Assembly: GCA_020726505.1 (NCBI GenBank)
Contig: JAHLEZ010000001.1
Coordinates: forward strand, 2,480,001 to 2,544,000
Direction of reading: 5' to 3'
Length of the DNA stretch: 64,000 nucleotides
Origin: Leptodontidium sp. MPI-SDFR-AT-0119
Lineage: Eukaryota; Ascomycota; Leotiomycetes; Helotiales; Leptodontidiaceae
Shown here: one piece after another, positions 20,924-32,561 of the stretch
How the letters are laid out: each line of letters opens with the position of its first letter
Numbering within the stretch: the stretch's first letter is position 1
Made by a program: the position numbers and the translations under genes
Notes under the pieces: model-generated
Told to the model about the DNA's origin: nothing
Databases searched by the model: none
What the model saw: the letters and a program-made list of their open reading frames with translations, nothing else

Positions 20924-23900
20924 TTATCCCCCAAATCCCCCACTCGGATCATAATGCTCAGTCCTCATATTAGCCCCGTCCAAATCCCAGGCTCCGGGTC
21001 CAGGATAACCACCCATATTAATGGTCTCCATACCCTCAAAGCCATCCACCGCATTCAAACGAATATCGAAATTCATCTCGTGTTCATTCAGGTTCGAATA
21101 CATCCCTCCTCCTCCTCCGGAACCAGAGACCCCGACTCCGACCCCCGATATCGAAGGCGTGGATGCAGCAGCTGGACTCTTGCCTTTCTGATTATTGGAT
21201 GTCGACATCGAGTAAGCGTTCAGGCTTGGGTTAGGACTTGGGACTGAGTTAGAATTGGCATTTGTATTGACATTCAGCCCGGTGTTCAGGTCAGACGTGC
21301 TAGGCGTTGATGAATGCCGGGGTCGGGATGGAGGTGGTGACATGCTGTCCTCTGATACCTCGACGATGCGAACCATTGGCGAAACGTACGAGATCCAGGG
21401 TTTTGCCTCTTCTGATTCGGAGAGTGAGATTCCTTGCTAAATGGCTTATGGTCAGTCCCGTCGTCCCTTTTCTTTAATCTTCCTAGTTCAATGACCCTAG
21501 GCTCGGCTAGCAACCATATGTAGGTGAAAAATCTGACGGTGAAAAGACAGAGTATGACAAAAGAAAACAGGACTCACAACACTCCTTTCCAGCCCAAACA
21601 TCCTCACATTCTCCTGCAGAGCACTCAACCCTAAATCCTCCATGTCCAACTGCGCGAGGTAGCTATCCACCAGCGGGTTAACGTCCTTCATCGCCACTAG
21701 TGCACTCAGCAGGAATCTAACTAGCGAATTGGCGTTATCATCTTGAGGATTTGCTTTTGCCATTTGGGCGAAGATCCGGGCGGACAGGTAGAGTGGGAAT
21801 GGTATGTATGGGTGGAGCTGTAAGGCAAGTATCAGTTCTTTTCCTGTTCGTGTTTCGCGTTGCTTCATCTTTCTCCATCTGTTTACTTTCTCCATCCTCG
21901 CTTTATCACCTGCTTCACACCAGCAATGTCCACAACACATCAAAACATCCAAAGAAAAGAAGCAACATATTAAACGAAATGAAAGCAACTCACGGTCGAC
22001 AAATCAAAATGCGCAATCCTCTTCATAATACTCGCAATCTCATGCGCAGCAGCCGCACATCTCGCCTTACTCTCCTCGACCACACTCTCATACCCACACC
22101 CAGCTGGCACCTTCTCAGCCTTCGCAATCGCCGCCTGATGCAAACAAATCGTCGCACTCTGCATCGTCATATTCAGAAAAATCGTATTCGAGCTCGACGA
22201 GCCCGCTGGGAGACGCAAGTGTGATGGGAGATGCAGGACCATGTTTAGTAGGATATTCTCGATCTTGCGATGCGAGCGCCAGAAATCGCTGTTAGGGTCA
22301 CTGTCCCGATCGAGTGGGTTTGGACGTGATAGATGCTCGAAGATTCGCCCGATTAGACTGGATACTACTACTACGCCTGCGAATGAGGAGATGGAGGATG
22401 CTTGGAGGGGTTGCATTGCATCCTGGAGGAAGATACCGGGTTCTTCTTCGCCGGTCTCGAATGCGCTTTCGGATGAGGGGAGGAATGTGAGGATCTAACA
22501 CTCAGTCAGTACCCCACTACTTACTCAACTCGGATTCAAAAAAAGACAAATTTAAGACTGAGAGCTGAGAGCTCAGGAGAAGGAGAAGGTTGCTCACATC
22601 TCTCTCGTCAACAATAACAGGCCACCCCGTACTAGCAGCCGCATACCTATCCATCCCAAACGCCATCCAAAAAGTCCTCCTCCTCTCCTCCTTCTCCGTA
22701 ACATCCCCCGGCGCATCCAACGCCTGCCTATGACCCAACCCCCTCCCATCCAACCTATGCAACCCTAACATCTGACAAAGCCTAACCGCCTTCCCAATCG
22801 ACAACCAACTCTTCGGAAACATCAACATCTTATACTCATACGTCCCGATCAGAATCCATGTCTGCGCATGCCGGATATTAACGTATTTCGCTCGCGACCC
22901 CGCTTCGTCTGCTTCGGCGTATTTGCGAGTGCGTAAGTAGAAGAGCGGGGAGAGGTGTTTGTGAGAAGGCGTTATCCCTGCAGCGAGCGTCCACATTGCG
23001 TACCGCAGGGCGATGGAGGGACGAGCGCTAGATGAGAGTGAGAGGGAGGCTAGGAAGCGGTATTGGTGGATCATATCGTTTGAGGGGTGGATCTTCTCAA
23101 AGTAGATCCGTGTTCTGCGCAGGTGTCAACATAAACACAAAAGCCTGTCTGGAGGAGATGGGAATGACTGCCACTTACAACTCATCGACAATTTCCTGCG
23201 GTGGCAGCGGTTCCTGAACGCCTAATTCTGAGAGCGCCCATAACGAGCCATCATTTCCGTTCCCATTCCCAGATCCAGAGTTCTCGGATGAAAATAACAG
23301 GTTCTGATCCGGAGACGAAATCTCGAAATGTACATTCCCCGCTAGGTCGGGTAAGAAAACACTATTCCTCAAGTACGCATCTTCGTACTGCAGCGGTTGG
23401 GAATAACTGCTTTGGAGAGGCTCATAATTGGGTAGGTTGCTTGTACTGGATCCTGTGCCGGATACTGATCCAGAAGTAGAGCCTTCTTTCTCTTTGAGTA
23501 AGCCTTCGACTTGTGCTGTTACCTGTCAGATTCTCCCTCCATTTTCGTTGGAATGAAATGAAATGAAACAGGAGAAAGATAAACAAACCAAGTCTACTCT
23601 CCAACCCCTTAACATACCCCCTCTTCGGTCCACTCTTCCTCCTACTCTCAACATACACACACTCATGCCCCAACCTCTTGCACCTCCCGCAAGCTGGCGC
23701 CGCACCATCACACTTCAACTTCCTCTTCCTGCATATCGCACATGCGTTCCTATGAGGGATTTGCCCGCTCGCGGTATTCTTTCCCTCGCCTGAACCTACG
23801 CCTGGACTTCCACTTAGATCTCCTAGAAAATCCGGGACGGTGAGAGATCCTACTTGACTCAGGGGAGTAAATGTAGAGCTGTTGAAATTAGTATCGATAT

Positions 23901-24027
23901 CTATATCGTCTTCTATCGAGGGCATATATGTAAACCCCGATCCTGATCCTGATCCAGAACCGGAGCCAGAACCAGAGAACGCAGTTGAACTAGTGCGTGA
24001 TTGGTCCGAGGCGTGATTTCCGTACAT
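20924..24027 (-). CDS. Zn(II)2Cys6 transcription factor with fungal-specific regulatory domain
   Basis: Six exons (24027-23589, 23515-23179, 23114-22598, 22494-21994, 21817-21578, 21436-20924) keep one frame and give 848 residues. A (Gly-Ser)n stretch lies at residues 18-31. The binuclear zinc cluster is at about 96-124 (CAICRKRKLKC, CGRCKRLGHEC; spacing C-X2-C-X6-C-X6-C-X2-C-X6-C). A short coiled-coil linker spans the first splice (LESRLAQVEGLLKEKE). The regulatory domain (Fungal_trans) covers about 270-600: RIYFEKIHPSNDMIHQYRF, KAVRLCQMLGLHRLDG, EKEERRRTFWMAFGMDR. The C-terminus is low complexity (Asn, Ser, Gly). Nuclear activator or repressor; target genes unknown. Confidence 0.92.
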
Positions 24028-25272
24028 GATTCCGAGAGGAATTGAGAATCCAAATGAAGGATTTGAGATCTAAATAAGGTTAAGGTTCGCAAATGTCTGC
24101 CAATCCGATATCTAGAGTTTTTCTCTAGCGGTGCTGCGGTACAGTAAGGATCGTTCTGCTCCCCTGTCACCCGATCTGTTGTCCAGGATGAGTCGATGAC
24201 AATATCGCCTTTCCTTTCCCGTGCCTCAATGCGAATTGTCGTCCTCTCGATAAAGGTCAACACAAAACCAAGATATGCGATGGAATCCGACGTTCGATGT
24301 CTACAAGCTTACGTTACACAGTCGTTCCATGTTGTCCGCGGTGAGAATCGGGATAACTTGTACTTGGCATTGGAGGCGTCTGCCTCTCCTGCATGTCAGC
24401 CTCGCTTGAGCCGGCGTAACATTGAGGTTGGTACGATACGTCTCAATGTCAGCAGTCTTAAGTGGCCGATTCTGGCACGTGAGGAACAACGAAACCAAAG
24501 TTTTCATTAGTTATTTTCACGATGCAACACATATCAAATCAAAAATTCGTCTTTGCAAAGTATTTGGAAATAGCTATTCACTTCGTTTCTATAATTTTAA
24601 TTAAGATTTATTAGGAAAGTGTTGAAAATTTTACCACACTTTGGCATCGGAGCACTCGCGAGAATCGGTCACTTAATTCTGACGTTGAGAGAGTGCTTTG
24701 CCCCAGCCCTGCAGCAAAGTGACTTTTGAATTTGAACTTTTGGTGAGTTCTGGCATGAATTGCGGATTGCCTTTTGTTATTATTGGGTTTAGCTTGGAAA
24801 CTCTGGGTTTATGAGACCATTCAGTAGTCTTGTTCTGATTGGCAGGTTGTACGGAAAACACAATTGTCTCATTTGTACAACCACGCTTGCAACCGTTGTA
24901 CACAGAGCTCCGCAAGCTGTCCTACATCGAATTAGGGTCAACGAATCAAGATACCCAAGATTATATTTTGGAATAAAGCCGAATTCGGATGAAAGTGTAT
25001 GTGCGTATCGATTTTTCGTACTTTGCTTTTCATAGTCTTCGGTACAATATCACCATCGAGCCTCTAATACACTGCTCTGAACCAAGTGAGAAGATAAAGT
25101 TGCTTTATGGAGTGTTTCGGCCGCATGATACAAAGATGGAGAGTGAACAACAAGTCCGCCACATAGAATTGCCAGAGTTCGGTAACGGAGATAATACTAG
25201 AGTTAAGGAGACGACGGGGCTTTAGAACGACTTGTTCGGGGACGGGAGTACTGGCAGTGAGTGATATTTATA
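24028..25272. other. Intergenic region
   Basis: This 1.2 kb lies upstream of the zinc cluster gene and contains an AT-rich patch near 24590-24640. No coding potential with domain support was seen on either strand. Confidence 0.3.
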
Positions 25273-26091
25273 TCACCTCTTGGTCGAGCTAGACTCGACG
25301 ACACGAATGAATGATACAATGTCATCCACTCCTTGAGGTTCATTGACCCAATGTCCTCCATCTTTGTACTGTTTCCACGAAACCACCATGCCGAGTTTTT
25401 CCAATATCGTGGATAACTTTTTCCCATTGGCAATAGGAACAACGTCATCGTCCTCGGAGTGTGACAGGAAGACCGGGGTCTCGAGTACAGAAGTGGAGCT
25501 AACATTTGGAAGGACTGATGTCGTTTCTGCTTGATCTGTAGGTGTGTTGAGCATCTTCTGGCTGTAGTGTAGTCTGTTCTCAACTAAATTCCATGCCATG
25601 TTGTCTGCCATAGTTGTGGTGATTTCTGGCTCAAATGGAAGCCAACTGCTGAGTCCAATGAACCCACCAAGCCGCATTCCGCCGTATAGCAAGGTGTGTA
25701 TTGCAGTAGCGCATCCTTGACTGATCCCGCCGAGGATAATTCGATCAGGTGAGATCAATGCAGCTTCAGCCCTAATAAGATCGAGAATCTCCTTGACACT
25801 TTCTCTCAATCCATCAATTTGAATCTCATTCTTTTCCAAGGGATTTTCCACCGACCATATATCAAACCATTGAGACATCGGGGCTTCAAAGCGTGCCGAG
25901 TTCCGGATTTTCGAAGTCGGGAAAACCCACCTTGTTGTGGGAAATATTTCTGGCAAGGCACGATCGTCTGACGCTTGACTCTCGAAAAATTCTTCCGCGA
26001 ATTCCAATGCGATACTGTCACGACCGTGGAGTAATATGATTGTTTGGGTGTGATCCCCACGAGGGGCGACGATGTGTGCGGCGTTCTCCAT
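25273..26091 (-). CDS. Phospholipase/carboxylesterase-family serine hydrolase (acyl-protein thioesterase-like)
   Basis: A single exon gives 272 residues from ATG 26091 (MENAAHIVAPRGDHTQTIIL). The frame is open upstream but with no better ATG. It is an alpha/beta hydrolase: oxyanion LLHGRD (21-26), nucleophile Ser124 in GGISQG, acid Asp in HSEDDDVVP (about 215-216) and His247 in DGGHWV. The WFDIWS motif after the first strands and the GISQGC nucleophile place it with the Abhydrolase_2 group, which includes acyl-protein thioesterases and lysophospholipases. No signal peptide, so probably cytosolic. Exact substrate unknown. Confidence 0.88.
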   Translation of the reverse strand: MENAAHIVAPRGDHTQTIILLHGRDSIALEFAEEFFESQASDDRALPEIFPTTRWVFPTSKIRNSARFEAPMSQWFDIWSVENPLEKNEIQIDGLRESVKEILDLIRAEAALISPDRIILGGISQGCATAIHTLLYGGMRLGGFIGLSSWLPFEPEITTTMADNMAWNLVENRLHYSQKMLNTPTDQAETTSVLPNVSSTSVLETPVFLSHSEDDDVVPIANGKKLSTILEKLGMVVSWKQYKDGGHWVNEPQGVDDIVSFIRVVESSSTKR

Positions 26092-27785
26092 AATGAATTT
26101 GGAAGCCTGTTTATTGTCTCCGAGCCAATTGATTTTGCAGAGACCTCCGAAACAGTGATTTCTGGGAGTCAAATGTGAAGTTGTTGTGTTGATAAAATTA
26201 TGATGTTTAACGTTGAAAGATACAGGTAAGTTGTGTGAAGAGTTTAGTAGTAAAGAAAGTGCGAACTCCACAGACAGATGTGTTTGAATTATGTGTGGCG
26301 CTAAACGGAAGTTTGAATTAGACTACACTACCTAGTGTAAGTACGGAGGTGCCAGGGCTAAAGTATGTCACCGCCTTGAGGGGGGGGGGGGGGGGGGAGA
26401 ACATGGGCTAATTACCTTACCACTGCTATAAGTTTGAGTTCGTTCCTTCTTACGAGTTAGGTACCTACCCAGGTATCACAAATGTCCAATTCAGACTTTG
26501 GTCCCACGTGATACTCATGCATCTGACTCTTGTATTCCAAGCGAGACCACCTCGAAGTGGTCACACAACGGACCTCGCATCCAATCATGGCAATACCAGT
26601 CGATCATTTTAATCATTCAACGCTTCTTCGTCCTCTTCTGGAGATGTGTGACAGGGTATCATGAGCCACGAGACTAACAAGACCCCTAGCCGCTTGTACC
26701 TCGATGCATATCTTACGCTAAGTCTCCCGACTTGACTCTCATCCCGCCTAGCTTTATATCTGTATTATTTAAAATGTAAATAGAAGAAGATGTGCAGCAA
26801 CTCGCTTTGGCATTATCCGTATCCTCCTCATTCTCATCTTCATCTTCATACTCATACTGCCAAGCGGCTATAAGCTCAGAAAGAATAAGTTCGTGATCTC
26901 ATAATACGGAGTAGGATCTACCCCCCTCCGATCAGTCAAGGCTTCAGGCCCGCCCATCCAGCCCTCTGTGCTGTGCTGTCTGTCTCACCAGAGGCCCCTG
27001 CAACAGTCCCTGCTCCAGGCTTATCGCGGTATCAGACATCGGCAACGACTCCCTCATTCGCTGTCAGTTATTGTCATTCGCTATCAGCGTGTCACCACTC
27101 ACCTCTAACACTCACCACTCACCGACAGCGAGCACGAGTAGAGGCATTATTGGGCACGGGGCTGGCGCTGGGCTGAGCACGATTATTAACTAACGTACCG
27201 TATGGATTCGTCGGTCAGCGCGAACTGGCTGGGAGCACTTTATCCGTTCATTCGCTGTCACTCAAAGCCTCTCACCTCACCTCACCTCACGTCAACAAGT
27301 GACTACGTACTTCACTTGCTATTCCTTCTCATCTCATCTTCACTCTTTGACAAATATTGAATCTCACAATTTCATGTGTATTTCCAGATCAATAGCATCA
27401 AAGCCCCGCCTCTATCGACGCTCTCTAATCTAATCTGATCCTCCACTCAGTGACCCAGCCACGTACCAATCCATTCTGTCACCCCGCGACATTCTCCTTC
27501 CGGCCGGAGTTCAACCGCCGACCTTCCTTGATTGCGCGCCCCGTCATCTTCACCTGCTTGCTCTACCTCCCTCACCTCGACAACAAAGCACCAACTACAT
27601 CTCCACAAAGAAGCGGTCTGTTGACCTAGCAGACCAACGTAACACGAATACAATAACCACGAACATCTGCGGACCAGAGACAGAGCCTCATTCACTTGCC
27701 CTGCTCGACTCGGCTCCCCGCTCCAAGACGGCCTTCCTATTCCAATCTCACCGCTCAACAACCCCACCTTCATTCCTTACTCAAA
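26092..27785. other. Long intergenic region with an 18-G run and CTCAC repeats
   Basis: The region includes 18 consecutive G at 26380-26397 and a short tandem of TCACC units around 27270-27293. Much of 27300-27785 is pyrimidine-rich and may be 5' UTR of the next gene. No coding gene is supported. Confidence 0.4.
26380..26397. repeat. 18-base G homopolymer
   Basis: A pure G run upstream of the carboxylesterase start (-). Its length is probably unstable and the assembly may be inexact here. Confidence 0.9.
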
Positions 27786-29051
27786 ATGGCCCCTCTTCAA
27801 ATCAACAACACCACGCCCCCTCGACAGACCAGCGAATATATCTCTGGCAGCAGATCTGCGAGAACTACAGATATGGCTCATTCATCAGGAGTTGCGCGCT
27901 TGCGGAACGATGGTACGAATACCCTCTTATCTAGCTATCCAGAGACTAACACATTATCTACAGAGTCCTGGGTCGAGATAGCATCCCAACCATCCTCTTC
28001 CTCCCTCTCCTCTATCGGCGATGAGATAGTCACCACCGGACTACGGGTACAACATGATCCCAATTCTCGCAGACGACGAAGGGCGCCTGGCCAACCATCT
28101 TACATCAGCCTGGAGACCAGACATACAAGCACCAGCAGTCAGGAGGAGTACGAAGAGAGCGAGAGCGAGTCCGATCAAGTGATGACCAGTTCGAACGAAC
28201 ATATCCTGCCTACGACATCACACCGAGAATTCGAAGCTGGCTCTGGATCAGATTCGGATGATGACGATGAGAATGCCACGGCTTTGGGACGGAGAACCGA
28301 CGCAGGACAGGCATTTACCCCACAACCAAATGCTTTCTCCCATCCTCCTTCTCAAAGAGCTGGTGTACCAGGCTCCTATTTTCCTCCTCATTCAAACACG
28401 CGACAATCATACCCACCTCGAACCACACGCCAACACTCAGGCTACAACAATACTGTAGATCATGACGCAGCCCTACGAGCCTCGCTCAACACCCTCCTCT
28501 CTATCGGAGCAGCAGCCGCTCGAGGTCTCCCAAAACGAAACCAGAGTACAAACACTATGACGAGCAATGAACCTGTGGGTCTACGATTCGTCCCAGAATC
28601 AGAATTGATGGCTCCACCAACCGCAGCAGCTAATACATCTCGGCCCCTCTCTCCCTCTACACGCGCACGAAGCAGCCCTTCAATATCAAGCCAAGAAGCT
28701 ATTGAGAAAGGCAAGAGGAAAGCAGCGGCTGTGAAACCTGTGGGTGAGAAGAGCAGAGCATTGAAGAAGAAGCGAATGCAGGCTTTGGAGGAGGAGAGTA
28801 TGATATCGCCTACACTATTGACATGGGTTATGTCTGCAGGTGTCGTGGTGTTGGTCAGTGTAGTTGGTTTTGGAGCTGGATATGTTATTGGCCGGGAGGT
28901 TGGGAGAGGAGAGGTCATGACAGGATTGAATGGATCGAGTATGGCTGGTGGTGGTGGAGGCTGTGGAAGAGAGGTTGCCAGGGGTAGCACAGGGAGTTTA
29001 AAGCGGTTCAAGTGGGGTATTGGAGGGGCTGCTAGAGGGGTTGTGGCTTGA
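27786..29051 (+). CDS. Ser-rich single-pass membrane protein, function unknown
   Basis: ATG 27786 (MAPLQINNTTPPRQ). The frame is open to 29051, but 27913-27963 is a likely 51-nt intron (GTACGA...CTAAC...TACAG); splicing gives 404 residues and joins LRND to ESWVEIASQPSSSS. The protein is Ser/Glu-rich with an acidic SDSDDDDE tract, then a basic cluster (EKGKRKAAAVKPVGEKSRALKKKRMQ), then one hydrophobic helix (LTWVMSAGVVVLVSVVGFGA) near the C-terminus, suggesting a tail-anchored or single-span protein with a long N-terminal domain. No domain recognised. Confidence 0.75.
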   Translation: MAPLQINNTTPPRQTSEYISGSRSARTTDMAHSSGVARLRNDGTNTLLSSYPETNTLSTESWVEIASQPSSSSLSSIGDEIVTTGLRVQHDPNSRRRRRAPGQPSYISLETRHTSTSSQEEYEESESESDQVMTSSNEHILPTTSHREFEAGSGSDSDDDDENATALGRRTDAGQAFTPQPNAFSHPPSQRAGVPGSYFPPHSNTRQSYPPRTTRQHSGYNNTVDHDAALRASLNTLLSIGAAAARGLPKRNQSTNTMTSNEPVGLRFVPESELMAPPTAAANTSRPLSPSTRARSSPSISSQEAIEKGKRKAAAVKPVGEKSRALKKKRMQALEEESMISPTLLTWVMSAGVVVLVSVVGFGAGYVIGREVGRGEVMTGLNGSSMAGGGGGCGREVARGSTGSLKRFKWGIGGAARGVVA

Positions 29052-30738
29052 GGATCCTCTCTTTGCAGATGAGAATATATAAGACGTCCATGTCTACGCC
29101 AGGCGAGACGAAGCAACTTACTCTTCGAGAAGAGTTGAGCAACAGAAACTATACACAAAGCACAGTCCGATCACTCTATACCGAGTGGATGCCAAAGAAG
29201 ACAAGCAAAAGCTGTGCCAAAGACCGAAACGATATCACGACAACGATATCATGCATTATGGATAATGAGGGTTGGGTGAGCATTTTTCGAATTTTCGATT
29301 CGGGTATTAAGGCGTTCAGGGCAGCACATCACATCAGCTACACCATGCAAGCTGCAAATCAAACAGTGCAATTTTGGGCGTTCGGCATGGATTCGATCTG
29401 GATTTGGAGTTTTCATTGCTACATTTGAGGGGAGATGAAAGGGCGGATGATTCTTAGAGATCTACCTTTGCACTGGACCTCTGAGAGAGCTGGTAGATGA
29501 GCAAAGTAGCATAGCATAGCATAATTGGAATGGATGGAAAGCAAACATGGGATAATAAAAACGAGATTTTTTCCCCCAAAGAGTATGGCAAGTTGTGGTG
29601 CAGAAGTGGAGCATAAAGTAGGTGCTCTCAAAGTGGTGATTAAGTCGAGGCTCGTAGGGAGTAACTGAGTAGGGGCTGCTGAGTCAGCAGAGCCATGGTG
29701 CCGCATGCCCGTGCCTGTACGACACCAAGTATATTCTTGAGCTGATTTTGCACGGAGACGCGTCGTGTGATCTTACTTGCTTGAATATTAGGTAGGTACG
29801 GAGTCAGGTGCATTCATTCGTCACATGGTTGTGGTATTTTGAAGGTCTCCCACTTTACGACTCGCTCTATTTAGACGAGCACACACGCGTGCTGCAGATG
29901 TTTGGACTCGTTGCAGGTGGTAAAGCTGCGGAGAAGAAAGTTTTCTGTGAGGTTTTACCTACTCGTATTAATGCCCGATAGAGTTCTTGACGTCCCAGGA
30001 CAGTCGGGTTTTGATCAGATTCCCGCAGCTCATGGTAGTGGGAGAGGAAGTCGTGTTCTAATTGAGGAAGGACATTTTTGAATGACTCGATGAAGGAGAA
30101 TATACATCGAACTCTCGTTTTAAGAGACTTGGATGAGAGGATGATGAAATGCAGCACTACCTACCTTACGGTACTTGAGGTGGACCTCCTCCCCCAGCTC
30201 ATCACTTACCGAGTACTTATCCGCCTCGGCAAAACATTTCAGGGGTCATCCCCCTAAGCGAATCCGCACCAGCTCTCCACCAAAACAAAAGCTCAACCCA
30301 AAGTTCCACCTAACCCATCAAAGCGCATGCAAGTCTTGAAACAAGAATAATGAACATGGTGAACTTCCTCTCCAACACTGACTTTCCGGTCGAGAGCTCC
30401 CTGCCAGTCGCATTGCGCATCACGCATCTCGATTCCCATCTTGTCTCGAGGGCCATGCCCAGGAATCAAATGGCCATTGTTTGGATGTTTACGATTCATG
30501 TGAGATGTTATCTCGAGCTGCCGTCTTGTGCTTTTTCGAATTGCTTTTCAGATTCTCTCTCTCGGCTTTCTGTTTATTTCTTTTCCCATTTCCTTCCTTC
30601 CGTCGTCATCGTCGTGTCCTTTTTGCACGCTGGGAACTCGATTGTTTATACCCACGTCACACGCAAACTCGACTGCATTCCCATCTATTCCCATCTATTC
30701 CCATTTAATACTACCCGCGAATATTCACCTCAACAAAA
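29052..30738. other. Intergenic region
   Basis: No supported gene. It contains a short tandem of about three ATTCCCATCT units near 30679-30705, just before the lipase pseudogene start, and a CATAG repeat near 29508-29522. Short frames on the minus strand begin at non-ATG codons and lack domains. Confidence 0.35.
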
Positions 30739-32561
30739 ATGCAGATCATTGATATCAGCAGCCATACCATCGCATCACTCAAGTCCAAAGCCTCCAACCT
30801 CCCCAAACTCCGGCGTGATAAGAAAGCAAAGCAAGAAGAGCCCGGACCCGAGATCCACGAGCCGGTTCACACAGAGACCGTACAGCCAGTAACCGAATTG
30901 GCACCAACACTCCAGCCTTTTGATATACCGAGACCGGTTCATGTTAAGAAAGGTCAGACTGCTTCGGTGCCTGCTTCTGTGCCGGTACCTGTACTTCAAC
31001 CTCTTGATATCCCGAGGTTGGTTCATGCCAAAAAGACTCCAGCAACTGCGGTTCCGACACCAACTCCGGCGCCAGTTCCTATACTTCAACCTTTTGATAT
31101 CCCGAGACCAGTTCATATTATGAAAGGAGTTGTACGACGTCCAATCAAGAGAGACAAACCTGCACAGCCAGCTGCTCCGACTCAAACCCAACCAATTCAG
31201 CCACCAGGCCAAACTCATAAACTATCTGCAACAGCCATGCCCTACCCACTTCTCACAACACACCCTCTATTCCCTCCAGTTCCAACCTACGGGTCTCCCA
31301 CCCTCAAAACCCGCCTCATTTAGTCCCTTCGTCAATTCCTCTCATACTTCCTCTCCAGCCGATGAATCCTCCTCATAATCCCCGCCTTTACCATCCACAC
31401 CCTCAAAACTAGCCTTAAACACCTCTTCTCCATCCACTCCCTTCATCCCCGCCCCTTCCAGCAAGAAGAGAGCCGTCGCGCCGAACTCCGCAAGATCGAC
31501 TCCATCGCCTGGACAAAACGGCAGCTTCAGAAGAACTCCCATTTCCCCGACATCGCCGCCGCTGCGGATGTCGAATCCACAGCTGGCACTGGCGCTAAGG
31601 ATGGTTATGTACCCACAGAAGGCGGACCGAACATGTTCGTCTTTGACGTCGGCTATTACGCGAGGAGAGTTGGACTGGACTGTGAAGAGCTAAAAGTCCA
31701 GACCGAAGATGGCTTCGTGCTCGATCTATGGCATATGTATGACCCGAGGGAGTATGCATCTCTCAGACGAGCACAGTGGATGGTCAGAGGTCCGGAATCA
31801 ATCGATGATATTCAACCTCCTAGTCGTCCACCAACCGTTTCTAAGAAAGTTAAAGAGAAAGGTAAATAATCCGAGGAGAAGAAGCAGAAATATCCTGTCC
31901 TCATGGTGCCTGGTTTTATGCAGAGTTCGGGTGTTAACTGCACGAATGATGACCATTCTCTTGCTTTCTGGCTTTGTAAACAGGGCTTTGATGTTTGGGT
32001 TGGGAATAATAGATGTGGGTTCAACCCGGAACATGTTCAGTTCAAGACGAAGGATCCGAGGATGTGGGCTTGGAATAGTAAGTCAACGACCATATCTTTT
32101 TCTCTTCTCGGAAGTTTGGTTATTTAGCAGTACAGTATGAATAGATATCTACTGACTTCTAATCCAGTCCAACACATGGCAACCCTCGACCTCCCAGCCC
32201 TAACAGCACGGCCAAACTCGGTCTGGTAGCCCGCTCCCAAGGATCAACCCAATCCTTCATCGCCCTTTCCAAACACCACCAACGCCGGCCCTCCCTCTCC
32301 TCCCAAATCTCCGTCCTCTGCGCGCTCGCACCGGCAGTCTACACCGGCCACCTCCTCAACACCTTCCCCTTCAAATTCCTCCATCTCATCCCCCTCTCCC
32401 TCTTCAACCTCATTCTAGGCATAAAATCCTTCCTCCCCATCCTCTACCTCTCCAGTAAAATCCAAGGCACAGTCCCTCGGAAATACATAGGCACCGCCTC
32501 CTACCACATCTACGACTACCTCTTCTCCTATGGCGACGCGCGCTGGGATCGCGGTGTTTAG
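30739..32561 (+). pseudogene. Membrane-anchored lipase (AB-hydrolase acid/steryl-ester lipase type), pseudogene
   Basis: One frame runs from ATG 30739 to the splice donor at 32077, interrupted by three stops: TAG 31321, TGA 31363, TAA 31867. The N-terminal part has three copies of a unit like LQPFDIPRPVH. After the first stops comes a hydrophobic segment (ILLIIPAFTIHTL), then lipase sequence: FDVGYYARRVGL, VQTEDGFVLDLWHMYDP, YPVLMVPGFMQSSG, FDVWVGNNRCG. A 90-nt intron (32078-32167) is followed by a deletion with a frame change and then KLGLVARSQGSTQ, where the usual GHSQG nucleophile box reads ARSQG. The frame ends at TAG 32559, before the catalytic His region, and AT-rich DNA follows. Clearly non-functional. 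Confidence 0.85.

Noticed and set aside
28460..29158. 232-codon minus-strand frame opposite the membrane protein gene
   Set aside because: The plus-strand gene has a coherent layout with a membrane helix and a good intron; the minus frame has neither.
29867..30157. 96-codon minus-strand frame
   Set aside because: It begins at a CTG, has no domain and lies in a gene-poor spacer.
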